40,074 nt of DNA, taken from contig NZ_LABZ01000063.1 in assembly GCF_001043955.1 (NCBI RefSeq), positions 1 through 40,074 of the forward strand, written 5' to 3'. The notes beneath the pieces were generated by a model, which saw nothing but the letters and a program-made list of their open reading frames with translations, was not told the DNA's origin and ran no database searches. This DNA is from Methylobacterium tarhaniae (GTDB lineage: Bacteria > Pseudomonadota > Alphaproteobacteria > Rhizobiales > Beijerinckiaceae). Below are positions 24,813 through 33,544 of this stretch, one piece after another; the stretch's first letter is position 1, and every line of letters starts with the position of its first letter. A program made the position numbers and the translations under genes.

Positions 24813-24912
24813 GCGGCGTCCCTGGACTCGGCATCCGAGCCTGCCCCAGAGTGCTTGAGGCTTGCTTTCGCCGTTCGCTCGAGTCCGGCCGCTTCCCGGA
24901 AGGTTGTCCCCG

Positions 24913-25512
24913 ATGCTCCTCCTGATCGCCGGCCTCGTGCTGTTCCTCGGCACCCACGCCTTCACGATGGCGCGCGGCCCCCGCGCCGTCCTGATCGAGC
25001 GGGTGGGGGAGGGGCCCTACAAGATCGGCTATTCCGTCGCCTCGCTCCTCGGCCTCGTGCTGCTCGGCTACGGCTACGGCCAGTACCGGGCGCACGACTA
25101 TATCGAGCTGTGGTCGCCCCCGGTCTGGACCCGCCACCTCGCCCTGCTGCTCGTGCTGCTGGCCTTCATCAGCTTCGTGGCCGCCTACCTGCCGGGACGG
25201 ATCAAGGCGCGGCTGAAGCACCCGATGCTGCTCGGGGTGAAGATCTGGGCCACGGCCCACCTCCTCGCCAACGGCGATCTCGGCTCGATCATCCTGTTCG
25301 GGGCGATCCTGGCCTGGGCGGTGATGGCCCGGATCAGCGCCAAAAGCCGGGACGAGGTGAAGCCGCATGCGGGCCCCGCGGTCGCGCCGGCGGGCTGGCG
25401 CAACGACGCGCTCGCCGTCGTGATCGGCGTCGCAGCCTGGTTCGTCTTCGCCCGGGTGCTGCATCCCTGGCTCATCGGCGTCGCGGTCTGGCCGGGCCAA
25501 GGCATGACCTGA
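24913..25512 (+). CDS. NnrU-like membrane protein
   Basis: A 199-residue membrane protein with about five helices, starting MLLLIAGLVLFLGTHAFTM. The family marks are GTHAF near the N-terminus, KIGYSVASLLGLVLLGYGYG, and GVKIWATAHLLANGDLGSIILFG. NnrU was first linked to nitrite and nitric oxide reduction, and the fold is shared with the plant carotene isomerase Z-ISO, whose heme is bound through conserved His residues; His in HAF and in AHLL are kept here. No nir/nor genes are near, so the role is open. Start ATG 24913; ATG 24862 adds 17 unlikely residues. Confidence 0.85.
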   Translation: MLLLIAGLVLFLGTHAFTMARGPRAVLIERVGEGPYKIGYSVASLLGLVLLGYGYGQYRAHDYIELWSPPVWTRHLALLLVLLAFISFVAAYLPGRIKARLKHPMLLGVKIWATAHLLANGDLGSIILFGAILAWAVMARISAKSRDEVKPHAGPAVAPAGWRNDALAVVIGVAAWFVFARVLHPWLIGVAVWPGQGMT

Positions 25513-25648
25513 TTCGCCGCCGGGCCTGACTTCCCGCCGGGACTGTGCTACGCGACCGGCCCTGTCGCACGGTCGCGGCGAAGAGCCCACCGGCTCACTG
25601 GTGGCGGCGAGCCAAGAGATCGAGCCGAGAGATCGAGCCAAGAAGATC

Positions 25649-26386
25649 ATGAGCGAGAACGAGTTCATCCGCGAGGTCAACGACGAGTACCGGCGCGACC
25701 GCCTGGCCCAGATCTGGTCGCGCTACAGCGGCGTGTTCATCGGTCTCGCGGTGCTGGTGGTGCTGGGTGTCGGCGGCTGGCGCTACTGGCAGCACGCGCA
25801 AGCCCAGCAATCCGAGGCGGCGAGCCTGCGCTTCGAGGAGGCCCTGCGCCGCGCCAAGGACGGTACGCCGGAGGAGGCCGAGAAGGCCTTCGCGGGTGTC
25901 GCCGCCGATGCGCCGTTCGGCTACCGCCTGCTGGCGCGCTTGCGCGCCGCGGCGGAGGCCGGCAAGGCCGATCCGGCCGCCGGCGCCAAGGCCTATGCGG
26001 CGATCGCCGACGACACCGCCATCGGCCAGTCCCTGCGCGACCTCGCCCGCCTGCGCGGGGCGCTGCTCGTCGTCGACAAGGACGACCCGACGGCGCTCAA
26101 CACGCTCCAGAGCCTCGCCGCCCCGGCGAGCGCCTTCCGCCACACCGCCCGCGAGATGCTGGGCCTCGTGGCGCTCAAGAAGGGCGACTTCGAGGGCGCG
26201 GGCCGCTGGTTCGACCAGATCGCGGCCGACCGCGAGACCCCCGCCGGCCTGCGCCAGCGGCTCGAGATCTATGTCGGCCTCGTGGCCGGCGGCCCCGTGC
26301 AGGTGACCGAGGCGGCGCCGCAGGCCCCGGCCGCGCCCCCGCCGCCGGTCGTCACCGATGCGCCCGCCCCCGAGGCGACGCGCTAG
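25649..26386 (+). CDS. YfgM-like membrane-anchored TPR protein
   Basis: A 245-residue protein: short cytosolic N-terminus ([19 protein letters not shown]), one membrane helix (near 28-48, [18 protein letters not shown]), then periplasmic TPR-like repeats to ~215 and a Pro/Ala-rich tail. The layout fits the TPR_21/YfgM group, ancillary to SecYEG-PpiD translocation in E. coli. Location just before der supports this, since yfgM and der are neighbours in many proteobacteria (bamB is absent here). Start ATG 25649; the ATG at 25601 begins in a short direct repeat (GAGATCGAGCC twice). The stop TAG is the first base triplet of a dispersed hairpin repeat. Confidence 0.85.
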   Translation: MSENEFIREVNDEYRRDRLAQIWSRYSGVFIGLAVLVVLGVGGWRYWQHAQAQQSEAASLRFEEALRRAKDGTPEEAEKAFAGVAADAPFGYRLLARLRAAAEAGKADPAAGAKAYAAIADDTAIGQSLRDLARLRGALLVVDKDDPTALNTLQSLAAPASAFRHTAREMLGLVALKKGDFEGAGRWFDQIAADRETPAGLRQRLEIYVGLVAGGPVQVTEAAPQAPAAPPPPVVTDAPAPEATR

Positions 26387-26486
26387 AGCATTGCTCGACG
26401 AAGCGGGCACCGGTTCGTCGAAGAAAATACGGCAAAATCAAAGACCTGGAGCGCCGTCCGAATTGCAACCCGATCGGGCGGCGCTC
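26384..26486. repeat. Dispersed Rhizobiales-type hairpin repeat
   Basis: Starts at the stop codon of the TPR gene with TAGAGCATTGCTCGACGAAG, then ACCGGTTCGTCGAAGAAAAT and an A-rich stretch. It contains two inverted repeats: TCGACGAA/TTCGTCGA (26395-26402 and 26414-26421, perfect) and GAGCGCCGTCCG/CGGGCGGCGCTC (26449-26460 and 26475-26486, one mismatch). I recognise the layout and the ACCGGTTCG core as a repeat seen many times in Bradyrhizobium and Methylobacterium genomes, with a terminal hairpin. It probably serves as a transcript end for the TPR gene. Confidence 0.7.
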
Positions 26487-26586
26487 GAGATTCCCATGGC
26501 GCGGGGCGCCTTTGCCCCGCATATCTGTTGAGAGGGCGGCGCGCCTCGCGGCGTGCCCGCCCGCTGCTATGTTCAGGAAGACCTCC

Positions 26587-27933
26587 ATGTCGATGCCCAT
26601 CGTCGCGATCGTCGGGCGTCCCAACGTCGGCAAGTCGACGCTGTTCAACCGTCTCGTCGGCCGCAAGCTGGCGCTCGTCGACGACCGGCCGGGCGTGACC
26701 CGCGACCGGCGCGAGGGCGACGTGCGCCTCGGCCACCTGCGCTTCCGCATCCTCGACACCGCGGGGCTCGAGGAGGCCGAGGCCGATTCGCTGGCCGGCC
26801 GCATGCGCGCCCAGACCGAGGCCGCCATCGCCGAGGCCGATGCGGTCCTGTTCGTGATCGATGCCCGCGCCGGCCTGCTGCCCGCCGACCAGCCCTTCGC
26901 CGAGCTGGTCCGCCGGGCCGACAAGCCCGTGATCCTGCTCGCCAACAAGGCCGAGGGCGGGGCCGGCATGGCCGGCGCCTACGAGGCCTTCGCGCTGGGC
27001 CTCGGCGATCCGGTGCCGGTCTCGGCCGAGCACGGCGAGGGACTGGGCGACCTCCTCGATGCGCTGGAAGCGGTGCTGCCGGAGCAGGAGGACGAGGACG
27101 ACGAGGGGGGGGCCGAGGGCAAGCCCCTCAAGGTCGCGATCGTCGGCCGGCCCAATGCCGGCAAGTCGACCCTCATCAACCGGATGCTCGGCGAGGACCG
27201 CCTGCTCGTCGGCCCCGAGGCCGGCATCACCCGCGATTCGATCTCACTGGACTGGGAGTGGCGCGGCCGGCGGATCAAGCTGCACGACACCGCCGGCATG
27301 CGCCGCCGCGCCCGGATCGACGACAAGCTGGAGAAGCTCGCGGTCTCGGACGGCTTGCGGGCGGTGCGCTTCGCGGAGGTCGTGGTGGTGCTCCTCGACG
27401 CCACGATCCCGTTCGAGAAGCAGGACCTGACCATCGTCGACCTCGTCGAGTCGGAGGGCCGCGCCCTCGTCATCGGCCTCAACAAGTGGGACCTCGTCGC
27501 CGACCAGCCGGGGCTCCTGAAGGACCTCAAGGAGAAGGCGACCCGCCTGCTGCCGCAGGTGCGGGGCGCCGCGGTGGTGCCGCTCTCCGGGCTCGCCGGC
27601 GAGGGCGTCGACCGGCTGATGCACGCCGTGGTCTCGACCGCCGAGGTGTGGAACCGCCGCGTCTCGACCGCGAAGATCAACCAGTGGCTCAGCGAGGCGA
27701 CGCAGGCCAACCCGCCCCCGGCCGTGTCCGGCCGGCGGATCAAGATCCGCTACGCCACCCAGGTGAAGTCGCGCCCGCCGCACTTCGCCCTGTTCGGCAA
27801 CCAGCTCGACGCGCTGCCGAAATCCTACACCCGCTACCTCGTCAACAGCCTGCGCGAAGCCTTCGACCTGCCGGGCGTGCCGATCCGCCTGTCGCTCCGG
27901 ACCTCGAAGAACCCGTTCGACAAGAGCGAGTAG
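26587..27933 (+). CDS. der: Ribosome-assembly GTPase Der (EngA)
   Basis: A 448-residue tandem GTPase needed for 50S subunit assembly. Domain 1 has GRPNVGKST near residue 10 and GLEEAE after DTAG; domain 2 has GRPNAGKST near 185, DTAGMRRRA and NKWDLV; the C-terminal KH-like domain includes [20 protein letters not shown]. Length and motifs are typical. ATG 26587 follows AGGAAGACC; the ATG at 26593 is possible and makes little difference. An acidic linker ([10 protein letters not shown]) joins the two G domains. The upstream TPR gene is a conserved neighbour. A dispersed repeat lies between them, so der may have its own promoter. Confidence 0.96.
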   Translation: MSMPIVAIVGRPNVGKSTLFNRLVGRKLALVDDRPGVTRDRREGDVRLGHLRFRILDTAGLEEAEADSLAGRMRAQTEAAIAEADAVLFVIDARAGLLPADQPFAELVRRADKPVILLANKAEGGAGMAGAYEAFALGLGDPVPVSAEHGEGLGDLLDALEAVLPEQEDEDDEGGAEGKPLKVAIVGRPNAGKSTLINRMLGEDRLLVGPEAGITRDSISLDWEWRGRRIKLHDTAGMRRRARIDDKLEKLAVSDGLRAVRFAEVVVVLLDATIPFEKQDLTIVDLVESEGRALVIGLNKWDLVADQPGLLKDLKEKATRLLPQVRGAAVVPLSGLAGEGVDRLMHAVVSTAEVWNRRVSTAKINQWLSEATQANPPPAVSGRRIKIRYATQVKSRPPHFALFGNQLDALPKSYTRYLVNSLREAFDLPGVPIRLSLRTSKNPFDKSE

Positions 27934-27961
27934 GGCGAGGAGGGACGGCGAGGAGAGGCGT

Positions 27962-28132
27962 TCAGCGCGGCCTCTGGTCGGCGGGGAGGTTGCGGGCGTA
28001 GGCCTCGCGCTCCTCCTTCTCGCGGATCAGCTTCTCGTAGGCCGCCTTGGCCTCCGGCGACACCGTGAGGGTGCGCGCCTGCGCGGTCTTGCGCTTGGGC
28101 GCGCGCTTGAACCGGTCGGTGGATTCGCTCAT
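27962..28132 (-). CDS. Small charged protein, unknown function
   Basis: A 56-residue Lys/Arg/Glu-rich protein: MSESTDRFKRAPKRKTAQAR, then LTVSPEAKAAYEKLIREKEE and a tail ending DQRPR. It looks like a single basic-acidic helix with no membrane segment. The codon pattern matches its neighbours. The start at ATG 28132 removes a long Arg/Pro extension with no coding character. It is convergent with der, 28 bases away. I do not recognise a family; RNA or protein binding would fit the composition, but that is a guess. Confidence 0.6.
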   Translation of the reverse strand: MSESTDRFKRAPKRKTAQARTLTVSPEAKAAYEKLIREKEEREAYARNLPADQRPR

Positions 28133-28687
28133 CGCCTGAACACCCCCGTCTTGACTGGTTGCGGACAGATCTACCGTGTTCGTCGCGCCTTGGCGACTGC
28201 CAATGACCACGCGGCAGGCGGGTTCTTGCGGGACCCTTGTAGGAACCTTGCAGGAGCCGGAAAGCTTTGCCGGCGCTGCCTGCGGTGGCAGGACTGTCCG
28301 GGGGCCAGCGCCGTGGGCCGGAGCGGGCACGCGCCCCGTCGCCATCCGGCCAAGGCTGCCGCTCCCCCAAGCGAGGCCCGGCCTCGCGCGGATCACGGTC
28401 GTTTCCCTGGCCTCGCGGACCTCATCCCATTCCCTCGGCCAGCCCATTTGTTGTGCGGCTTGCAGTCAGAATAGGTCGCGATTTCGCTCAGTAGAAATAT
28501 CGTGCACATGGCATAAAATCGCACGCACGATAAATCAAAATCTTGAAAAATCTTACCATGGCACGCGTCGATGCGATGCAATATAGCAATTTTTTCTTAA
28601 CTCGACACTGATTACATATCCTCATCGATAGCGCCTGGAGTGGCGGGACGGCGCGGGTGCGAGCCGTCCCGTGGCAGGACCCGGTGA
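28133..28687. other. 555-base intergenic region with an AT-rich right part
   Basis: I find no supportable gene. The left two thirds are GC-rich with no conserved RNA motif that I recognise. Between about 28480 and 28620 the composition drops sharply in GC (CGATAAATCAAAATCTTGAA, and CAATATAGCAATTTTTTCTT near 28580), which looks like a promoter region for the receptor remnant at 28688, or imported DNA. Confidence 0.5.
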
Positions 28688-29496
28688 ATGCGCGCTTTCA
28701 ACGATCTCCCTCTCATCGCCAAGCTGGCCCTTCCGGCCGCGCTCGTGTTTCTCGTCGCCTCGGGGCTGGTCGGGCTCGCCCGCAGCGGCCTCGACGCCAT
28801 GGGCCGGACGACGCGCGAGATCGTCGACCTGCGCACCAACCGCGCGGTGGCGGCCCAGCGGGTGGCGAATGCCGTCGCCGAGGCGGCGATCACCCAGAAG
28901 AGCGTCATCATCGAGGGCAGCGACGACGTGCGCCAGGACCTCGCCCGGCAGCACCGGGCCGCGGAGGAGCATGCGGCTGCGGAGGCCGACCGGCTCCTCT
29001 CCCTCGCCGGGGACGACGACGAGCGCCGGCAAGACGAGGCGGCCCGCGCCGGCATCGCCGATTACCTCGCCTTCTCGGCCAGGGTGGTGGCGAATGCCCG
29101 GCAGGGCATGACCGACGTCGCCTTCGCGCTCTCGACCGAGGAGGATGCCGGCAGGCGGACCAAGGCGACCGCCGCCATCGCCGCGCGGGTGAAGGCCACG
29201 CTCGCCGAGTTGGCCGCCGCCCGGGACGCGGCCGAGGAGGCCGCCGCCGCGACCAAGGCCCACCTGACGCTCGTCGCCGGGATCGGCCTCGTCCTCGCCT
29301 TCTCGGGTCTCGCCGCCATCGCGGTCCTGGGGATCGCCCGGCCCCTCACCCGGATGGCCCGGGCGATGAACGCCCTCGCGGCGGGCGATCTCCTGATCGC
29401 GGTCGACGGCACCGGGCGACGGGACGAGATCGGGGCGCTGGCCCGGGGCTGACCCGCGAGGTCGGCGGCTTCCTCGCTGCCGTCAAGGCGGCGTGA
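28688..29496 (+). pseudogene. Chemoreceptor gene with its whole signalling domain deleted
   Basis: From ATG 28688 the frame encodes TM1 (PLIAKLALPAALVFLVASGL), a helical periplasmic sensor, TM2 (AHLTLVAGIGLVLAFSGLAA, near 195-220) and the first half of a HAMP domain ending GRRDEIGALARG, then a stop at 29450-29452. In the next frame, directly at the junction, the bases read LTREVGGFLAAVKAA and a stop at 29494-29496, which is the usual last 15 residues of such receptors. So about 250-300 residues of HAMP and signalling domain were removed, out of frame, leaving both ends. It cannot signal to CheA. An intact paralogue is at 16986. Confidence 0.8.
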
Positions 29497-29535
29497 GCCG
29501 CCTTCACCACCAAGAGGCAGGGCGGCGGGAGGCGG

Positions 29536-29680
29536 CTCACCCGTCGATATGGGCGGCCAGTTCCCCCGGTTCCGCCGTGGGGAACGTCGCCGTCAGGTGA
29601 TCGAGGAGCGCGGAGACGCGGGGCGCCTCGCCCCGGAGACCAGCCGGCCTGCCGGCGAGGTCGCGAGCGACGAGGTGCCG
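29536..29680 (-). pseudogene. Possible C-terminal remnant of a LysR-type gene
   Basis: On the minus strand the frame ending at TGA 29538-29536 reads HLVARDLAGRPAGLRGEAPR, VSALLDHLTATF, then PTAEPGELAAHIDG. The APRVSALLDHL segment is the typical last helix of LysR effector domains. Nothing N-terminal of it is present; the frame upstream is not LysR-like. It lies just after the decayed receptor, so this ~260-base stretch (29497-29754) is a patch of gene debris. The call is tentative. Confidence 0.33.
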
Positions 29681-29754
29681 CCTTGACCATGGCGATCTGC
29701 GAGAACAGCAGCGGCGCGAGGGGCCCGTCGGGGAGAGGGAATGGCCGGAGCGGC

Positions 29755-30159
29755 TCAGCCCCGCCCCCGCCCCACCAGCCAGGCCGGATCGAACCAGCGG
29801 TCGGCCTCGCCGTCATAGGGCAGGCGGGTGATGTCCCATTGCTGGATGAAGGGCGCGTAGACGTTCCAGACCGCGATTCCCCCACCGACATAGACGCGCC
29901 GGCCCGGGTAGCGCGCCAGCACGTCCCGCGGGTCCTCGTGCGAGCGGATGATCGCGATGGTCCGGTCCCGGTAGGCGAAGTCCGGCACCGCCTCGATGGT
30001 CTTCGGCCCGGCGATCAGCACGTGGCCCTGCGTCACGGCGAAGAAGCGCGTCACGTCCTCGACGTAGAGCGGATCGGTGTTGCCCTCCCACGGCAGCCGC
30101 CCGTGGAGGCCGAGCTGGCCCCGCTGCCCGATGGCGCACATCGCCCGCACGTCGATCAT
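29755..30159 (-). CDS. Dihydrofolate reductase family protein
   Basis: A 134-residue protein with the DHFR landmarks: MIDVRAMCAIGQRGQLGLHG, LPWEG, FFAVTQGHVLIAGPKTIEA and the nucleotide loop VYVGGGIAVWN. DHFR reduces dihydrofolate to tetrahydrofolate with NADPH. It is shorter than E. coli FolA (159), the C-terminal strands being cut down after ITRLPYDGEADRWF. Where FolA has Asp27 the equivalent region here is DPLYVEDVTRFF, so a carboxylate is present. Methylobacterium has several DHFR-like genes for methanopterin and folate metabolism; this may be one of those rather than the housekeeping FolA. Start ATG 30159. It lies upstream of the LysR remnant on the same strand. Confidence 0.75.
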   Translation of the reverse strand: MIDVRAMCAIGQRGQLGLHGRLPWEGNTDPLYVEDVTRFFAVTQGHVLIAGPKTIEAVPDFAYRDRTIAIIRSHEDPRDVLARYPGRRVYVGGGIAVWNVYAPFIQQWDITRLPYDGEADRWFDPAWLVGRGRG

Positions 30160-30251
30160 CGGCTCAATGCCCTCCCCGGATCCCGGCCCTCCCCGGATCC
30201 TGCCCTTCGCCTGATAGCCTCCCGGCCGGGTCCGGGCCAGCCGGCCGAAGG

Positions 30252-32363
30252 TCAGGCCCCGCGGAGCCGGGCTGGCGCGGCCGTCTCGGCCTCCGGCAGG
30301 GCAGGGGCGGGCCGCGGCTTGCCGAACAGGTAGCCCTGGAGCTGGCCACAGCCCTCCCGGAGCAGGCGATCGGCCTGCTCGGGCGTCTCGACGCCCTCCG
30401 CCGTGGTGACGATGCCGAGGCTGCGGCTGAGCCCGGTGATCGCCCGCACCACCGCCAGGGCCTCGCGGCTGTCGCAGATCTCGCGCACGAAGGAGCGGTC
30501 GATCTTGATCTTGTCGAACCGGAACGTGCGCAGGTAGCTCAAGCTGGAATAGCCGGTGCCGAAATCGTCGAGCGCGATCCGCGCCCCGAGCTGCTTGAGC
30601 TGGCCCAGCAGGGCGAGGTTGTTCGAGGAGGGATCGAGCAGCACCGATTCGGTGATCTCGAGTTCGAGCCGGCCGGCGGGCAGGCCGGAGGTGGCCAGCG
30701 CCGAGGCCACCTGGGCGGCGAGCGCCGGGCTGCGGAACTGCGCCGGCGACAGGTTGACGGCGACGCTGCGGCCGCTCCTCCAGCGGCTCGCCTGACGGCA
30801 GGCTTCGTGCAGCACGAAGGTGCCGATCTCGTGGATCATCCCGGTCTCCTCGGCGACCGGGATGAAGTCGAGGGGCGGGATCGGGCCGCGCACCGGGTGG
30901 TGCCAGCGCAGGAGCGCCTCGTAGCAGACGGTCTCCCCGTCCGCCGCCCGCACGATCGGCTGGTAGTGCAGGCTGAGCTCGCGTCGGGCGATCGCCTCGC
31001 GCAGGTCGGTCTCGATCAGGCGGCGGTACCGGGCCGAGGCCGCGAGCGCGCCGTGGAAGCGCGCGTGCCGGCCGCGGCCGGCGCGCTTCGCCTCATAGAG
31101 CGCCAGGTCGCCGCAGCGCAGGAGCTCGTCGGCGCCGTCGGCGTCGGCGGGCGAGAGGGCGATTCCGAGGCTGAGGCCGATCTCGATCCGCTGGCCGTCG
31201 AGCTCGACCGGCTGGCGCGTCGCCTCGATCAGCCGGTCGGCCAGGGCTTCCGCCTCCGCCTCCACCCCGAGCAGCGGGGCGACGACGGCGAATTCATCGC
31301 CGCCGAGGCGCGCCAGGGTGTCGCCCGGACGCATGCCAGTCAGGAGGCGCTGGGCGAGGATACGCAGCAGCTTATCCCCGACCGGATGGCCGAGGGTGTC
31401 GTTGATGCACTTGAAGGCGTCGAGGTCGAGGCACAGCACCGCCGTGCCCGTTCCGGCCGCGGCGCCGGCCGCCAGGGCCTCGCCGAGCCGTTGCCGGAAC
31501 AGCTCGCGGTTGGGCAGGCCGGTCAGCCCGTCATGGTGCGCGAGGTGGTGGATCCGCAGGCTCGCGGCGTATTCGTCGCTGATGTCCTCGGCGATGAGGA
31601 GGCCGTAGAGGGGCTGCTCGTCCTGCCCGCCGATCGCGAGGGCGCGCATCCGGAGCATGCGGGCGCCCCATGCGGTCGCGACCAGCTCCTCGACCGTGAC
31701 GGTTGCGGCGGCCGGCTGTCCGGCTGCCGCGATGACGGACCGCAGGAGCCCCGCGAGGGCTGCCGGCAGGGCCGTCGCCGCCGGGCGGCCGACCAGCTCG
31801 CCGGCGCAGCGGCAGAGCAGGAGCTCCGCCTGCCGGTTGGCGAGCCGGATCAGCCCCGTCGCCGCATCCTGCACGACGACGCTCGACGGCATCGTGGCGA
31901 TCACGTTGTCGAGGAAGACCGAGGTGGCGGCGTGCTCGTCGCGGTGGCGCTCGGCCATCTCTCTCGCGGCGAGGACCTGCAATTGCTGGGCGCGCCGGTC
32001 GGTCCGGTCGCGGGTGATCTTGGCGAAGCCGATGAGGCCGCCGCCCTCGTCATGGACCGCCTCGATGACGACGTCGGCCCAGAACAGGGTGCCGTCGCGG
32101 CGCACGCGCCACCCCTCGGTCTCGAAGCGTCCGGTCTCCCGGGCCTGGCGCAGGCCGGCCGCGGGCAGTCCCGCCGCCAGGTCCTCCGGACCGTACAGGC
32201 AGGAGAAGTGCCGCCCGATGATCTCGTCGCCGGTATATTGCTTGGCCCGCTCCGCCCCGGCATTCCAGTTCACCACGATCCCGTGCGGATCGAGCATGAA
32301 GATCGCGTAGTCGGTCACGCCCTGGACGAGCAGCCGGTACATGACGTCGGTCGTTGCTGTCAC
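30252..32363 (-). CDS. PAS-PAS-GGDEF-EAL cyclic di-GMP protein
   Basis: A ~703-residue soluble protein. PAS 1 (YRLLVQGVTDYAIFMLDPHG, to ~120), a second PAS-like sensor (~150-270, DAATGLIRLANRQAELLL), a GGDEF domain with intact RLGGDEFAVV near 354, and an EAL domain with YEALLRWHH near 484, DDFGTGYSSL and KIDRSFV. Both catalytic motifs look intact, so it could make and break cyclic di-GMP, with the PAS domains sensing a cytoplasmic cue (possibly flavin or small ligand). I take GTG 32363 (VTATTDVMYRLLVQG), giving the usual residues before PAS; ATG 32342 is the alternative. The leader is AT-rich to about 32560. It may tune the motility served by the chemoreceptors. Confidence 0.92.
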   Translation of the reverse strand: MTATTDVMYRLLVQGVTDYAIFMLDPHGIVVNWNAGAERAKQYTGDEIIGRHFSCLYGPEDLAAGLPAAGLRQARETGRFETEGWRVRRDGTLFWADVVIEAVHDEGGGLIGFAKITRDRTDRRAQQLQVLAAREMAERHRDEHAATSVFLDNVIATMPSSVVVQDAATGLIRLANRQAELLLCRCAGELVGRPAATALPAALAGLLRSVIAAAGQPAAATVTVEELVATAWGARMLRMRALAIGGQDEQPLYGLLIAEDISDEYAASLRIHHLAHHDGLTGLPNRELFRQRLGEALAAGAAAGTGTAVLCLDLDAFKCINDTLGHPVGDKLLRILAQRLLTGMRPGDTLARLGGDEFAVVAPLLGVEAEAEALADRLIEATRQPVELDGQRIEIGLSLGIALSPADADGADELLRCGDLALYEAKRAGRGRHARFHGALAASARYRRLIETDLREAIARRELSLHYQPIVRAADGETVCYEALLRWHHPVRGPIPPLDFIPVAEETGMIHEIGTFVLHEACRQASRWRSGRSVAVNLSPAQFRSPALAAQVASALATSGLPAGRLELEITESVLLDPSSNNLALLGQLKQLGARIALDDFGTGYSSLSYLRTFRFDKIKIDRSFVREICDSREALAVVRAITGLSRSLGIVTTAEGVETPEQADRLLREGCGQLQGYLFGKPRPAPALPEAETAAPARLRGA

Positions 32364-32781
32364 AATTGGCCGTCCCGTCTGCGGCCGAGCCCGGCAGGCC
32401 CAGTGCGGTGAGGTTCCCCTGCGTTCTTGTTGGGCAAAGGACCCTAAGGCAGTCTTAAATCGCATTTCTGCGGTTGAGGAAAACGGTCTGAATGAGGCGC
32501 AAGTTGTATTCCGCTATCGCAATGAGCTTTTTAAGCTCATAATTCCGCAGGGAAAGCGGGAATGACAGAAATCGTCCATTGGGCGGCGACATCTCATCCC
32601 GAGGCCGCCGGGGATGGGCCCTGCGCGCGTGACCGCCGGCCTCGGAGAGGCCCAACGCGGCGGCGTCCGCAAGCCGGAAAAAACGAAGCGCGGGCCCCTC
32701 TCCCGTCCTGGAAGGAGGACCCGCGCTCGAGATCGGCATGTCGCGGCGGCCCGTGATCCGGGTCTCGCCAGCGCCCGTCGC
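32364..32781. other. 418-base intergenic region with a hairpin and a terminator
   Basis: It contains no gene that I can support. The part 32440-32570 is AT-rich, the likely promoter region for the PAS-GGDEF-EAL gene. Within it is a perfect hairpin, ATGAGCTT-TTT-AAGCTCAT (32522-32540). The right part holds the terminator of the SDR gene at 32678-32727. Confidence 0.5.
32678..32727 (-). terminator. Rho-independent terminator of the purF-SDR transcript
   Basis: On the minus strand, AGCGCGGG (32720-32727) pairs perfectly with CCCGCGCT (32687-32694), and a run of six T follows (A-tract at 32678-32683 on the plus strand). The 25-base loop contains further weak pairing. It lies about 54 bases after the SDR stop, the best classic terminator in the window. 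Confidence 0.75.
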
Positions 32782-33540
32782 TCAGGCCGGCTTCTGCGGC
32801 GTCAGCACGCGGCCGGTCGGGAAGTCGAAGATCGTGCCGCTCTCGGTCCAGTCCGGGCTCGCCAGCCGGACGATGTGCGGCGCCAGGTCTTCCGGGGTGC
32901 GCAGGGTCTCCGGATCCTCTCCCGGCATCGCGGCCTTGCGCATCGCGGTGCGCAGGGGACCGGGATTGAGCAGCATCGTGCGCACCGGCGTGGTCGCGGT
33001 CTCGGCCGCGTAGGTGCGCACCAGGGCCTCGAGGGCCGCCTTCGACACCGCGTAGGGGCCCCAATAGGCCCGGCACGACGAGGCCGCGCCCGAGGTGACG
33101 AACACCGCCCGCCCCGCATCCGAGCGCCGCAGCAGAGGGTCGAGGGAGCGGATCAGGCGCCAGTTCGCCGTGACGTTGACATCCATCACGCTGGCCCAGA
33201 CCTTCGGGTCGACGTGGCCGAGCGGCATCAGCTTGCCGAGCACGCCGGCATTGCCGACGAGCACGTCGAGACGGCCCCAGCGCTCGTTGATCGCCGCGCC
33301 GAGGCGGTCGATGGCGTCGTAGTCGCACAGGTCGAGGGGGACGAGGGTGGCGGAGCCGCCCGTCGCCCGCACGGCATCGTCGAGCTCTTCCAGCGCGCCC
33401 TGCGTGCGGGCGACCGCGATCACGTGGGCGCCGGCCTCGGCCAGCGCCAGGGACGCCGCGCGGCCGATGCCGCGCGAGGCCCCGGTGACGACGGCGATGC
33501 GGTCGGCGAGCGGCTTCGGAGGGAGGAGGGTGTCGGACAT
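32782..33540 (-). CDS. Short-chain dehydrogenase/reductase (purF-linked)
   Basis: A 252-residue SDR: VVTGASRGIG near residue 18, GNAGVLG (NAG motif), and the catalytic YAVSK. FDFPTGRVLTPQ at the end marks the group of small SDRs encoded just after purF in many Hyphomicrobiales. Function of this group is unknown; the fold implies an NAD(P)-dependent oxidoreductase. The ATG at 33540 lies 4 bases after the purF stop, so they are cotranscribed. A strong terminator ends the transcript. Confidence 0.9.
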   Translation of the reverse strand: MSDTLLPPKPLADRIAVVTGASRGIGRAASLALAEAGAHVIAVARTQGALEELDDAVRATGGSATLVPLDLCDYDAIDRLGAAINERWGRLDVLVGNAGVLGKLMPLGHVDPKVWASVMDVNVTANWRLIRSLDPLLRRSDAGRAVFVTSGAASSCRAYWGPYAVSKAALEALVRTYAAETATTPVRTMLLNPGPLRTAMRKAAMPGEDPETLRTPEDLAPHIVRLASPDWTESGTIFDFPTGRVLTPQKPA

Positions 33541-33544
33541 CGGG

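Noticed and set aside
26384..26486. Insertion sequence remnant at the end of the TPR gene
   Set aside because: No transposase frame and no target duplication were seen; the layout matches the small dispersed hairpin repeat of Rhizobiales.
28133..28687. Possible structured RNA (RNase P RNA, tmRNA or 6S) in the intergenic region
   Set aside because: The conserved core motifs of these RNAs are not visible, and no rRNA or tRNA motif was found; the region is best left as intergenic.
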